DNA of 64,000 nt, from positions 62,001-126,000 of the forward strand of contig VZSF01011126.1 of assembly GCA_013398295.1 (NCBI GenBank), written 5' to 3'. Below are positions 1 to 13,114 of this stretch, piece by piece. The DNA comes from Chionis minor (Eukaryota; Chordata; Aves; Charadriiformes; Chionididae). Each line of letters starts with the position of its first letter. Position 1 is the first letter of the stretch. Below the pieces are notes generated by a model. That model had not been told where the DNA came from. It worked only from the letters and a program-made list of their open reading frames with translations, and did no database searches. A program made the translations under genes and the position numbers.

Positions 1-3000
1 TGTTATGTAAATCACTATTAATAACAGAGCATTGAGGACGTGCCTCTTAGAAGCTGGTCCTTCTTTAGAACTCTGACTGGGACACAAAAGCTTCAAGCTC
101 TGTTTCCTACTTTATCATATGCTTCCTGGGCATTTTTGAACTAAACATTTCATCTATCTCTTGCTTCTTTCTGGGAATAACAGAAATATTTTCTTTTTTT
201 CCACCTTTTGAAACCATGAATGCTTCAATGCAAAGACTGCCTTTTCTGTGTATATATCGTGTCCAGCATGAGGGCTCCAACTCACACACAAAATTTCAGG
301 TATTGGCATAGGATAATTGTAGAGCTTTCAACACAACAACTTTACATCTCTCATCCTTACCCAATCAGCCTATTCTCAGCTTTTTCACTCGTGATTCTTC
401 CTGAGTCTCCCAAGCCTCCATAGTCTTGTAGGAAAATAAAGTACGAAGGTTAGTCGCAGAGACAGAACCATTTTCTCCAAGGCTAGACAAAGCATGTTTT
501 GTGTTCATCCTTTGCAGTAGTCTGGTTCCTCACCTGAACTGGCTAGGTGAGTTGCAGGATGCTAACCAGGACTGTCAGGAGCACAAATTGCAGACTGGCA
601 GAAAGTCTTTTTAAAAAGGAATCAAATTGCCTGGAGGTGCTGTGCAAGTGGCACCACCATTGCAAAAGCACAGCTAGAGAAAGTTACTCTTCTGCACAAC
701 CATCCAAGAGGACTGGATCTAAAATTTGTGCAAATGTAGATACCATCATATCCTGCTTCCATGCAGGAGAACAGCACACCAAAGGGGATAAAGCAAGCCA
801 GGCAGGTCAAATAGCCTCAAGTCACCACACAGAAACACATTAATTTAAAATTACTGCTTCTTAGGCTGAATCTCTCAAAAAATAACCCACAATTTAAAAA
901 CAACAAAAAAACCACACTAATACCATCACCCCCACCTCCCCAAACATGGTTGTTTAAATATATTTTTGTATCCACGGGCTCAAGGCACAGACTTTTGAGA
1001 ACAGGACCCTCAATGAAAATTTCAACCAGTCATGACCCAAGAGAACATTTTTCTATATATACTGGGGAAACTATCAATAGCCAGGCTCCAAAATATTTTG
1101 GAGGAGAACATATCTTGAGAAGCATCAGAATTATTTCAGGGGCAATGTGCAGGAGAAGACAGTAAAGAGGATTTTCAAGATGGGAAAACAAATACCTCAC
1201 AAAAATTACAAAGACTGCTCAGCACGCTTACTTTGAGTTTCCGTGACTTCTCTAGTTAGCTCCTATTAGCCCTATTGAGATTTTCTCCCAGAATGTAAAT
1301 GAAAAATGACTCCTCTTGCACTTGTAAATGTTTATTCATGTAGGCAAATTGAAACACTGAGCAAGAAGTCAAAACTCCAGAAACTGAAACTAGTGTATTT
1401 AACAGAAAAAAGGAAATATTTAGTTTTACTTTTACTTTTTACTTTTTTTCCTTCCAACAAAAGAAACATTGTGTTTAGAATGAAAAGCAAGATACCATTT
1501 TGCAGAAGACTGAAAAGTAAAATACTAATTCCCTCCTTGTCCCTTACCTTCCAACTCAGTCTTCTGTAGAAACACATTTTACTGTTTTCTGCATGCCACC
1601 TCACATCCTCATCATAGAAACCTAATACCGAAACATTGTTTTGAGTGACTCAAGCTTGCGTAAGCTCTTAGTGAGCTCTAATAAGCTCTGATTATTAGAG
1701 GAACAGAAGTGAAAAAAGTAATGAAAATAGAACTTGGTAAGCACAGCAGTCTTGTGGAAGAATTGTTGGGATCTAATGAGGAGCTGTACCTGTGAAACCT
1801 AATAGTCAGAACAAAATTAGCCATTCGGAGTGACTTACACAAAATAGTTCTTACAGCAGTTTTAACAGCAGAAGTGCTCCAAACCATTATAAAGTGCAGC
1901 TGTACATGTAAGTAACAAATGCATGAGTTAGGAGACCTGCTCCTCTGTTACAGATGCCCAGAGGCTACAGTCAGACATCCAGGATATGAAAATGGATACA
2001 CCATATAATCAAGACAATAATGCCCACGGCATTCACTTCCATTTAGCCTGCAGGCTTCTGAAAGTACAGGGAAAAGTCTAGTCGATTATGGGAACTGGCA
2101 TTATATATGTATTGCCAAAGAGAGCAAAATTCTCTAATATGATAACACCACTTTTCATTTTTCATGAGTTTCCTGATTTACAGTGCATAACATACTGGTC
2201 TGAACAGATGGATTTAGGAATTGATTGGCTTATGCGCAAACTCTCTTCTGTTATTAAAAAAGCCAAACCAGTATAATTTTCCTGTGTGGATCTACACAAA
2301 GACTAAAAATGGAATGTCACCAGTTTTGTAGGCTGAACTGTAACAGCCTTAACACAGATTCTGCCCATGTCTCTCTGCCTGTTCTCAGTAGAGGTGAGGT
2401 CTCACATAAAAACTTTTTAAAAAACAAATTAAATCCACTTGACTACTACCATTTATCATCATCTAGTGTTATTATGTGACTGCATGTAAAATAGTAACTG
2501 CTAATGACAAAAAACCAGAAATACTTGGTAAAGGAGATATCCACTTTCTGAATGCAATACGAGCTGTAGCCTCATATTGATTACTGTGACATTTATTACT
2601 AATAGTATATTTTTGGAAATAAAAGAATGTGGCAAATTTTGTTATGCAACATATAGTCTGACCCTTAACTGTCTACCATCCATACATGAAATTATGGTTT
2701 AACATGGGAAAATAAGTGCTGTGTTATGGTGACTTTTTGTTCACTTCCAAACTATACACAGGATAGTTCAGAGTGCTCAAGCCTCCTACAGAAATACAGA
2801 ATATGAAAGCGCTACTTGGACTATCAGCTCCTGGCCTCATAACTGCACACTTAATATATGGCCTTTCATAAGCAATTAAACCTCCATCTTGGAAACAGTA
2901 ATTTTGGTCAACAGGGCTCATGAAAGGAAGTTCTAGTCTCTCACTGCTCTGTTAGTTACATTTGCTTCTGATTTGCAACCTGAACCTACTCATGGCTACT

Positions 3001-6000
3001 CATATCTTTTGTTCCCAAGTGTTCAGTGTTCTTGCATCTTTTCTTCCTCTGTGTAGTCTGCTTCCTCTGTTGTTCAAATTTTCTCCCTATCACTTCTTTC
3101 CTTCCAGTCCCCCATGCTGTCCTTAAGAGTTTCTTGGGTAAATTACTGTTTGCAAGGACCTACTTGACAGCAAATTATTCATTTCCATTTTGCACAATTA
3201 TGGAAGTAATTTATTTAAGCATCCTGTTGAATGTGTATACATATAACACACACAATTGTTACTAGTAACCGAATTACCAAACAGCTCAACATGAGACAAG
3301 CAAAAACAGAGACTTCGTTTTTGTGTCAGTAAGAACACTTATGCTCACTAAGGCAGAAAAATATTTTTTGATTCTTAGTTCTGTTTATAGCAAAGTCAGT
3401 TTTTCAAGTGGTTCTGCAGGACGTTTCCTACCACAGCAGAGTCACAGATGCAAGACTTTTTTTTTTTTCCTCTGAAATGTCTCTGCTTCTGGCAATTGTC
3501 AAAGAAAACACTGGACTAAACACACCATTCATTTGCCCCAGCATGCGTCATGCTAACAGTTCTTACAAGTGAGTCGCAATTCTGGACTGATGCTCAGGTT
3601 TGTGAACAAATTCCTGCCATAAGTGTCAGTCCCCATGCCATGCTTCATTTTGAGAACTACCCTTAATAAAATTAGCAGAGACTGATTATACATTCTTCGC
3701 TTTCAAGTAAAAGTAAACACTGAAAAAAATCATTGCAAGGAAACAATGACATCCATAAGGGTCAAAGTTTCAAAGAAGTATATGTAACACGATGTAACGA
3801 TCTCCCTGTTGTGTTCCCTGTTTATAATCCAGGAAACTAACTGGTAGGAAATCAAAGATGTATTAGAGAGCAAATGCAATTTTAAAACATCAGAAAGAAA
3901 GTTGAACTTCATAAGCCAATGCACAATCCATCTTGAAAATGTGGAAAAATTAAGCCTTGTGCGTGGTTTGAAGCTTTATCAAATTTACACCCTTAATATT
4001 TAAAATTATGCAATTGCTGCAAGGCCTCCCTCTACCTCTTTTGGAAAGTCTAATACAAAACTTTCATTAAAGGAGACTGTAATCTTGTCTGTGGAGCCAA
4101 ATAATTTCCTCATACCCCATTTAAGAAAGCTCTTATTTCACAGGTCAGCTTTGCTTGCAATACACATCCATTTTGTAAAGGGCTATAACTCATGCCAGTT
4201 AGACCAGTGGATGAGCTGTAGTAGAATAAAGAGGTTATCCTGGTGACTTGGGGATCTGGCAGCTCCATCCGATTAATATAACATATATGTTGCATTTTGA
4301 GACTGACTTCATTTCTCTTTCCCTTTGCATTTCACAGCCCATTACAGCCAAATTGCTTTTTTTTTTTTCTTTTTGTTCTTCCCTCTGTTCACCTTCCTCA
4401 CTTCCCATGTACTACTGTTCTCCTAACTCTCTGTACACTTTGTATTGTCCACCTTCCTCCTTGCCACATGCTGTCTCACTGGGTATCCACCTCATTTTCT
4501 GCACTTTTCTATCATCCTCTTTAGAGCGATTCCCACGTAACTGAGTGCTCCTTCCAGGAGCTTCTCATTCCTACAATGTCCTGGAGATCTTCTGGCTGGA
4601 AGGGTTTCTACTTTTTAGCACACGCATGGATCACACACAGCAGCAAGCAGCACTCCAGATTGCAGTCTGCTCCCCTCTATACCAGGATTCTGGATATTCA
4701 TAGCACTGGGGCGTCCTATACTTTCTGAAGGCAAACAGCAAGCCCTCTACTCCTGCAGGCCAGGTCCTTCTCTACCAGGAGGGAAAGCAAGTATGTCACT
4801 GCTGCTTTGATTCACTACAGTTTTCCTAGACAGAGAGCCATAAAGGCACCCCAGTTGTGGTCTTTAATGAGGGGTCTTACAGCCCAAGTAGGGGGTTCCC
4901 AAAAAGCCCTGCTCAGCAGGCACTTCACAGTGCATGTATTAAAAACTAGGACTTTTCCATGTAGGATAGCCCAAGAAAGAGAAGAGGAGAAGGAGAAACT
5001 GACACCTAACCACTGATCCCAAAACTCTGCTCCCACTGAAGTCAGAACAGCCTTCAGGCTCAGGTCATCTGATTTGAAGACCCCAAAGATCATTGGCCAA
5101 ACGCAGATTGTGACTCTTTTGCCATTCAACAATTCCTCTTCTCATATCCCCTCTTCTCACCACGAGATATACTCTGTACTAGAGCTTACAAAAACTAAAA
5201 TCCATCTATGCTCTCTCAGCATGTCTGCATCCACAAGGGGTGGCTTTTGTCCTTTTGTGCTCCTTGAAAACAAAGCAGAGAATCTTCCCCATTTATTGAT
5301 TTCAGAACCCTAAAGGTTTTGAAATAATGTCTTTGCCTTTCAAGCCGGAAGGGTTGGAAACCACGGCGTAGAAAAAGTAAACAAAAAAAAAAAAGAAGGA
5401 AAATTGGCAAACAAAATGTTTTTTGAAAACATCCACTCAGCAGTTCAGAATCGATCAGCAGAGTGTGTTCCACTTGTGTTTGCTTTTCATTGCCATTATG
5501 TTCGCACTCTGCCAAAGTTGTGGGAGACTGCAGATAGGGACCTTGTCAACTGTGTGGCCCCAGCTCCTATTGCAACCTGTCAGGGTTTGGCTGCTCTTGT
5601 TCAGAGAGAAGCAAAAGCCTGGCCAGCAGCTGGGCCAGAGACCTACCCTGGTTAAAGGGAAAGTAGTATCAAAGAGCTCAGTCAGCCCAAACTCCCACAT
5701 TCCAAACTGCTCCTTCATACCTCAGAAAAGGCATTTTACTGCAAAACCGGTCAGAAAGTGCAAACCGCTATGTACCTACTTCCTTTCTTTCCAGCCACAG
5801 AGAACTACTGGTCACTCACAACGATCACAGCACATTGCACCATGGGGAACGATGATCTTCCCTTCAGCTTCCCTCTGCCCTACCCACCATTCAGTTATTT
5901 AGCAGCCAGCAACTACAGGCTAGCTCCAAAGGAATGAGTCTGTGAAGCAGAGCTGTAATTTAGCCTGATCTGATACTGGGGAATTTCTATAGGTCACAAC

Positions 6001-9000
6001 CATACTTTGTCAGGTAAGAAAAAAGAGGGGAAGGCAGCTGAATCCTTCCTTACATCACCTATTGCTGTATACTTGGTAATTCAAAAAAAAAAAAAAAACC
6101 ACAACGCAAAAAAGCACATCTGCCCCAAGGCAAGTAAGGGGATAACCATCTGTTTGACCTTTAATCGACGCCAACTCAAGTTGTTCCATCACATCTACAA
6201 CCACGCACTGAACCACTTGCAGAAAGGAAGTTATTTATCCCGATGATCTCCTGTAAACTTCATATTTTCTGTGTAATCTGAAAGGACTGCCAAAACACTA
6301 TTTATTTACTTCCTAACATAGAAGCTGGTTCAATGGATCTTCCACAAGTAAAAGAAAAAGCCAGCAAGCAACCCTTTCTCTGTCACAGAGCAGGAAAGTT
6401 CCTCACTGCTGGAATGCAAGACCCCAAACTTCTTTGGCATATCTCCTGTACATTGACACAAACCAGCACAGGAAGGAATAGCTGTTTGACCTCTCCTTCC
6501 ACTGACAATAAGCACAACAAACATATGGGATGGATCTCTGTAGCGAGAAGAGCAGACAAATTCTTAATTCATTTAATGTTATCAGAGGCTGGAAGTACTC
6601 TATGACTTAGAAGGTCCCCTACAAACTCAGGCTTTCGTAAAGAGATTACTTTATCACCATGGAAAGAAATATATTTAGAGATCTATTGACCTAAGACTTA
6701 TGAAAAGTATCTGGTTACAACCATCTTCAGGAAGTTAGAATAAAAACAAAAGGAACTTATGCTTTTAGAAGAGACTCTAAAGTTCAACTGGTTTTAGAAA
6801 AAATTTCACTTTAAGATTTTTAGAAGAAAAAAGGCACCAAGACTTTAACTTTTTTTTAAAAAACATTTTTCTCTAACAAGTAGTATTTGACAGTACACTC
6901 TTTCTCATCATTGCTCTGCCAAGATTTTTGTATCATGCCTGTGGCACATCACAGACCTTCACCCTAAGCATAGCCATACTTCTTCAGTAATCAATACTGA
7001 CCTGTCATCAGCCAATATGGGAAATCCTTTCCTGATCTCAAACAGGTATCATGATGATAGTCTGTACTGTATAGTGTGTCGCATCTATGTATTCTGCTGC
7101 ATAATTTGTCACCTGGAATCACTTCCAGTCTCTTGTAGTGTTTCTGAATATGCTGCATAGATCCTAGTCAACATGTTCACCCTATTGCTTGATATTTGTC
7201 TTTAAGGCTGTTTCCTTTGTCAGCCTAAGACACTTCAATATATATCAATGAAAAATAAAAAATAAATTTTAAAAGATCAAATTCTAGTTTTATGTCTACT
7301 CACAAAGCTGCTCATTTTTAATGAAAAACAAGTCATCATTAAAATTCCTTGCAACAACCACAGTACCCTATCTTTCACGGACCTTCAGGAGAAGTGCTGG
7401 TTTTGACCAGAGCCAGGCTTAGGCCTAGCCTGTGTTAACAGCTCTAGGAAAACAAAACAGAAACCACTTAAATAAATCTATCTGAGTTTAAGCTTTCTTC
7501 CTGACAAGTTGTGACTGTGCAGAAATTCTTTTTAATGCTTTGGTGCTACTGCCATAACTAAATATCACAGATACTCAGAACTAGGACAACACAAGTGTAA
7601 TTTTCATCATGACAAAAATACAATGAATATTTTACTTCCTACTCTTCTGGCCACAGCAGGACCAAAAAAGAAAAAGGAGCAGCTGGGGGGGGGGGGGGGG
7701 GGGGAAGAATAAAAAAAAAAAGAAAAGAAAAAAGATGTGGGAACTGTCTCCTTGGGCAAAGGCTGGAATTTCAAGTCTCGGCACTATTTATGCATGCTAT
7801 GATTTCTTATGCACAGTCTCTATAGCATGAAAAAGCCTACATCAAATATGACCATCTTCTGAAGATTCTGTGTGGGTTTCGAAAAATCACTTTGCACATT
7901 CCAGTGCTAGTAGGTACCCACACTGAGTTATGAATAACTCCTAACATGTCTCAAAGCCAGCAAGCCTCTGGTACCACTTCAGGATATGCCTGGCAAGAGA
8001 GAGTTTTCCTACAACTGCCATATTAGACTCAGGTAGCATTTTAGAAAAGGATATTCTACCTCCTGAGCAATCTTTTTCAAGAAGGGGTCACCCAAAGCTC
8101 TCCTCTTTATCTATGGATGTGCACATGGGTTTTTAAGCCTAGTTTCCTCAGAAAACAAGGCTGATCCAATCACATTTGTTTATCTGGTTTTCCCCAAAGC
8201 TTCCCACATCAGCCACACTTGCAAGTAGAACTAGTATCAAAGATAATATGTTGAGTAAAAACAGGCCATCAATAGAAGGAAAAGCTGCAAGCTGGGCTTG
8301 GGCACTTGCTGGTCACCAGAAAAGTTTACACTGGGGAGACCAAAGCTTTTCTGCTTTTTAAAAACCAGGATGATAACCCTAGGGCAAAGACAGGAGATAC
8401 TTCCAAGCCATGGGAAAATGTCGGATTTCACTATCAAGCATTATATGCAGTTCCATAGAAAACCAGTCCGCTACAGTTCTCTTGCGCCTGGAATTTCTTG
8501 CTTTTACCTTTCATTTCACTGTTAGATTTCATGTAGCTCAGTAACATTAGAGCTCAGAAATATTCTGCTCTGCTTGCAGTTGTGCATGTCTGTACATTTT
8601 CAGAGCTACTTTCTTGCTTTTTTTGTTCCCATTTGGAAAGAGAATCTGCATCAAATTCGACAACAAACAAGCTGGGCAGACAGGTCCCATACATCAACCT
8701 CATTCATTACACAGGCCTCTTGGAAAGAGCCTACATCTTCAGTTCCTTTATGCATACACATTTTCTGAAGATTTATTTTTATATAACGTATTTCAGTGAC
8801 ACTAAGAGTATGAACCCTTCTAAATTGTCTTTTTCAAAGTGGTAAAAAAAAAGAAGTGTGATTTGACCCACAAAAAGAAAGTCCAAGCCAAATTTTTCAG
8901 AGCACAGAGGAGAAAACATCTAGAGCTTTAGTTCACTTAAATCCAGTTTAAAGCTCTGAAAGTACATCTATATTTGCACTGTGTTCTCATTTGGCAGATA

Positions 9001-9528
9001 AGCGATAAAATCACTCCGTTTTCTTGATGCTTTCAGCTGATTGTAGGCAGATATGACATGGCTTTCTTTATCTGATTTTTACTTAAAAAAATAATATATG
9101 TATCCAGGAATGAATGAGAGCATTAGCCTCCACACATTCTGTACTTTATGCTATTTACTACTGGATAGCCCCAGAATATTTGCAGCTGGCTGTGCTGTGT
9201 TTTGTACAATGTAGCTCTTTAACATGTTTTTTTATCAAAGAACTGTGGTTTAGCACAGAATGAGGCAGTGCTGTACTGAAGTTGTAATGTGGCTCAGGTT
9301 ACCAGATTGCATTTTTGATGATTTGGTATTAAAGTGCTCAACATAAAATAAAAATCAACATTTAAGAAATGCAAGTGAGAAAAGCTCTAAATACAGACTG
9401 AATAAACTATAACGTAATGGAGATTTTGCCTTGCTTTCTATATTAAAACAAGCAGCTTTGAATAAATAAAAGTGAATCTCCCTATTATTTTCTTTCTGAA
9501 GCAAATCTTATACTAAACTTTTGCAAGC
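1..9528. other. AT-rich noncoding sequence, no gene seen
   Basis: No protein family, RNA gene or complete transposon is recognised. Short A, T and G runs occur (3460-3471, 5382-5394, 6084-6099, 7685-7704), along with a pyrimidine-rich tract at 4297-4520. The longest open frame (5423-5902, 159 codons) looks random: it has no domain and several frames are open at once over the same slightly GC-richer stretch. Presumably intergenic DNA far downstream of INSC. Confidence 0.7.
7685..7704 (+). repeat. Homopolymer of 20 G, followed by A-rich tract
   Basis: Twenty consecutive G bases, then GAAGAAT-like sequence and an A-rich run to about 7734. It is a potential G-quadruplex, and also a place where read length and copy count are often unreliable. 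Confidence 0.9.
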
Positions 9529-9700
9529 AGAAAGTCAGGGGTGCGAGGACATGGGATTTGCAACCAACACAGCTGTGCTGGCAAAAGGCCCTAATGTAGA
9601 TGTGGGTTTACCGGCAAAATTGAGCTTTTGCCAGCATAGCTAATTTCTCTCTTGGGAGTTAGTTTTGCCAGTACAGCTGCGTCCAGACTAGGGATCACTG
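9529..9700. repeat. Ancient palindromic repeat, probably a nonautonomous DNA transposon remnant
   Basis: The segment is built from repeated and inverted copies of one short block. CAGCTGTGCTGGCAAAA (9570-9586) is the reverse complement, with one mismatch, of TTTTGCCAGTACAGCTG (9663-9679). In the middle, GGCAAAA (9613-9619) and TTTTGCC (9626-9632) form a perfect 7-bp stem. A CCCTAATGTAGATG block on the left also mirrors the CAGACTAGGG end on the right. From memory, sauropsid genomes carry many old elements of this style (GCCGGCAAAAGC... / ...CACTAGGG), but I cannot name the family with certainty. Its outer ends are approximate, and it sits directly upstream of a CR1. Confidence 0.5.
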
Positions 9701-9767
9701 GTGTTATAGACTTTCACAGCTCTACCATCACTGACTTTCAAGTGTAGGCACACTCTTGGTCTCAACC

Positions 9768-10455
9768 TAACAATAGTTTCACACAACGGTTTAGGTTGGA
9801 AGGGACCGTAAAGATTATCTAGTTCCTGTGCTATGGGCAAGAACACCTCCCACTAGACCAGGTTGCTCAAAGCCTCATCCAGCCTGGCCTTGAACACTTC
9901 CAGGGATGGGGCATCCACAGCTTCCCTGGGCAACTTTTCCAGTGTCTCAACACCCTCAGAGTAAAAAATTTCTTAATATCTAATCTAAATCTAGCCTCTT
10001 TCAGTTTGAAACCACTATCCCTCCTCCTANTTATCTAGTTCCTGTGCTATGGGCAAGAACACCTCCCACTAGACCAGGTTGCTCAAAGCCTCATCCAGCC
10101 TGGCCTTGAACACTTCCAGGGATGGGGCATCCACAGCTTCCCTGGGCAACTTTTCCAGTGTCTCAACACCCTCAGAGTAAAAAATTTCTTAATATCTAAT
10201 CTAAATCTAGCCTCTTTCAGTTTGAAACCACTATCCCTCCTCCTATCACTACACTCCCTGATAAAGAATCCCTCCCCAGCTTTTCTGTAGGCCCCCTTTA
10301 ACTACTGGAAGGCCACTCTAAGGTCTCCCTAGAGCCTGTTCAGCCCAGACTGAACAACCCCAGCTCTCTCAGCCTGTCCTCGTAGCAGAGGTGCTCCAAC
10401 CCCCTGATCATCTTTGTAGCCCTCCTCTGGACTTATTCTGACTGGCCCATAGCTC
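9768..10455 (-). mobile_element. CR1 LINE 3' fragment (contains an assembly duplication)
   Basis: On the plus strand it begins with TTTAGGTTGGAAGGGACC (9790-9807), the reverse complement of the CR1 3' terminus. It runs through the usual CR1 blocks (ACCAGGTTGCTCAAAGCCTC, GGGATGGGGCATCCACAGC) to about CCTCTGGACTTATTCTGAC at 10423-10441. The element is therefore inserted in minus orientation and is 5'-truncated. Without the 216-bp duplicated stretch that includes the N at 10030, the real insert would be about 470 bp. No intact frame remains. Confidence 0.95.
9815..10245. repeat. Exact 215-bp direct duplication flanking a single N
   Basis: Positions 9815-10029 and 10031-10245 read the same base for base, separated only by the N at 10030, which is the sole ambiguous base in the window. 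The surrounding CR1 continues normally after the second copy and normally before the first. Two contig ends covering the same 215 bases and left unmerged with a minimal gap character would look exactly like this. I treat it as an assembly artefact rather than biology. Confidence 0.93.
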
Positions 10456-13021
10456 CCCAATCTGTAGTTTGCCAATGTGCGTGCATGCATGTATCTATGT
10501 GTCACTCTGAGACCACAACTACAAGAAAAAAGTTACCTGGCTCCTCCAATACTGTTTCTGGCATCCTGAAGTTAGTAGTAGGGCTCTTCTTAATACGTTC
10601 CTTTGCATACCTCACACATTTTTTTACTGCCACAGCTAGTAATTGCTCATTGAAGCAGAGGCATATATGTCAGTGCACCATAGCAAAGCTTCTCCCTAAA
10701 AGATTAAAGATATTGAAGGATAAAGATATCCTTTCTTTCTGCTTTAGACTATTCTTGACTGCTTCCAGCCATCTCACCCTTCTATCCTTTTTCCAGAAGG
10801 CTACATTCAACATATTTACTCCTTTCATTCTTGTCCCAACTGCTTGTTGTAGAGGTATCACAGCACACTAAGCTAAACTTAGGAGAAAAGTTGGATCGTC
10901 CCACTGCCTCTCTAGTGATTTCAGGTATGTTACCTTCTCTCTGCTTTCCACAAAACCTTTATGCTTTTGGACTCAACTCTGGTTTGCAGCTGATACCTAT
11001 GCTAATAATTGCTATCAGCTGCTGTTTCATCACCTGGTTATAGTCTTTGCTCAGCTGCTCATTTGTCATCCTAAAGGACTTCTGGAGCATGCTATTTCTG
11101 ATATGCTGCTGAAGTTGTGCTTTGAAGTGTTGATCCACTACCACCTATAACCCCTTATCAGTTTTTCTGTCTTTCTCAAGCATTATTGCCTCCTGCCAGT
11201 AGTTCTCTTTCAAACTGGGATCTCTACTTTTTCTGGGGGAAGCAATTTCTGTTGCTGCCCCAGATAATCAGACAGGACTGCTCCCCTTGCACAATTAGGT
11301 TATTCTGCTCTGGTCAGGGTGCAACTTTTGCGGTTAGACAGCACAGAATACAATTACCTCCCCTGTGCCTCTTCATCAGTAAAATTCTGAAGATGTTGCT
11401 CCATGTCAGTGTATGCAGAGCAGTGTTTTGATTTTTTAATAACTCTTCTGCCTTTAAACAACAGTAAAAAAAAACAACCCATAACATGGTACAATTCCTG
11501 CTAGTAAGGGAGAAAGTCCAATCATAAAGTAGGGGATTAATTTACATCGAAATAAGTCAAAAGAGTAGGAATATTCTATTTCTACCACTGCTGAGAGCAA
11601 ACTCCAGTGAAAATGGGAAACTGTCTTAAACAGATAAGATTTCAGCATCTCAAGTATTTGGCAGAGGGAAAACAACAACTCCATTAAAATATTGAATGTT
11701 TTTCCTTGAAAGACTGTTTTTAATGCTCCTTTATATGGCTGATTTAAACAACCACAAAATACACTTTTAAAAGAGTGCTGTGTTCTTTCTTGGGATTTAA
11801 ACTGAAACATCTAAATCTGCCATTTAAGTTGAATTTTTAATGATCAGAGTACTGCAAAATTATTATTCCCAGCATCTTGTGAGAGTGTCTGCTTTTTAGT
11901 TTGGTTCCATATACAAATACGTGGGTAGCAATTAAATTCCGGCAGGCCACTCTGTTCTGTGTCAGCCACCATCAAGCGTGGCATAGCCAGCACCTCCAAA
12001 GAGGCTCCGTACTCAGCAGCATCAGAGGTAGTCTGCAAATATGCACAACGGGTTGCTTTGCTAATAGCCTTTCAGCACAGAAAACTATTGCCTTGATTGC
12101 TAATGGCTTCAGCCAAATAAATGCAACAAGTTGCTGCCAGATTTCTTGATAAAGAATAAAAGTCTTGATTGAGATTTCTTTGAGAAATAGATTACGTGCA
12201 TCAACTAATTAGTAAAAGGCAATTTGGAAAAAGATTTCCTCCTTTCCCAGATATATCATTGCAGGTAAAATAACAAAGCATTCCTTAAGAGATAAGACAC
12301 AGAATTCAGCTCCGATGCAAAGCATCTTGCATCCTTTTTGGCAGAGGGGCATACAGATAAAGGGATAGTGCTTACCCTTACCATGCAATTTTTATCACCA
12401 TGACTAGGATAATCTCCCAGGAGAGGAGCAATGTGTGTACACGTCAGCTGTGAGTGAACTGGTGGGAGTGCAAGGCCTTCAACAAAGCTATACTTACCCT
12501 GAAAGGCAGCTGGATGTACCATCCTGCAACTGGGGTCCCTGATGGACGGGAGCCCCTACCCATCCGCAGGGACCTTATACTGGGAGAGCTGCGGATTGTT
12601 AGAAAACACCGTTGCCTGGTATTTCCTTGCTGTCCAGGGTTTAGTAACTCCCTGCACAGACAACAATTATTTTGAAGATTGACTTTTTGAGGAGACTAAC
12701 TTTCCTCAGTCACTATCCAGAAAAGACAGAGATGTAATTTAGGGTTATAGATTCTACCTTGAAGATCAGGTGCATACAAATTGGTTGCTGAAATGAAATT
12801 TCAAGGGGCCAAATCTTTAGTGGATCTTTCCAACGTTTGTATTGTTTGATTTTGGTTTAAATATTCATATATTTATACCTGCCTCTACCAAATTGCTGAC
12901 ACATAATCTTGACATCAGCTCTGCCTTCCTGTAGCATTTTGTGAGAGAAGCTCCACAGTTATTTAATATGCAAACAAAAGCAGTAAACAAGCCCAAGAAG
13001 CAAGTCTGTGATACTTCTAAT

Positions 13022-13114
13022 GATTTGGTACTTAGTGCTAGCTACTTAGTGATTTGCTACTTAGTACTAGCGCTGTAGTACTACTACTACAGCCCGGGAA
13101 TCCTCCACGTGGAG
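13022..13114. repeat. Cluster of a short tandem duplication, a hairpin and an E-box palindrome
   Basis: A 21-bp block is repeated with period 29: GATTTGGTACTTAGTGCTAGC (13022-13042) against 13051-13071, with two mismatches. Next comes a perfect 8-bp stem with a 4-base loop, CTGTAGTA-CTAC-TACTACAG (13073-13092). Then comes the perfect 12-bp palindrome CTCCACGTGGAG (13103-13114), whose centre CACGTG is the canonical site for bHLH factors such as USF, MYC/MAX or CLOCK/BMAL1. No gene is adjacent. Confidence 0.7.

Noticed and set aside
5404..5902. Overlapping open frames of 83 to 159 codons as a possible gene
   Set aside because: Several frames on both strands are open at once, none shows a domain, and there is no splice or promoter context. 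This is typical of a slightly GC-richer patch in vertebrate noncoding DNA.
9815..10245. Recent biological tandem duplication within CR1
   Set aside because: Perfect identity and the single N between copies fit an assembly overlap better.
10485..10871. 128-codon plus-strand open frame next to the CR1
   Set aside because: No similarity that I recognise to CR1 proteins or any cellular family; probably chance.
11454..11810. 118-codon minus-strand open frame
   Set aside because: Hydrophobic and phenylalanine-rich because of A/T-rich codons; no domain or splice context.
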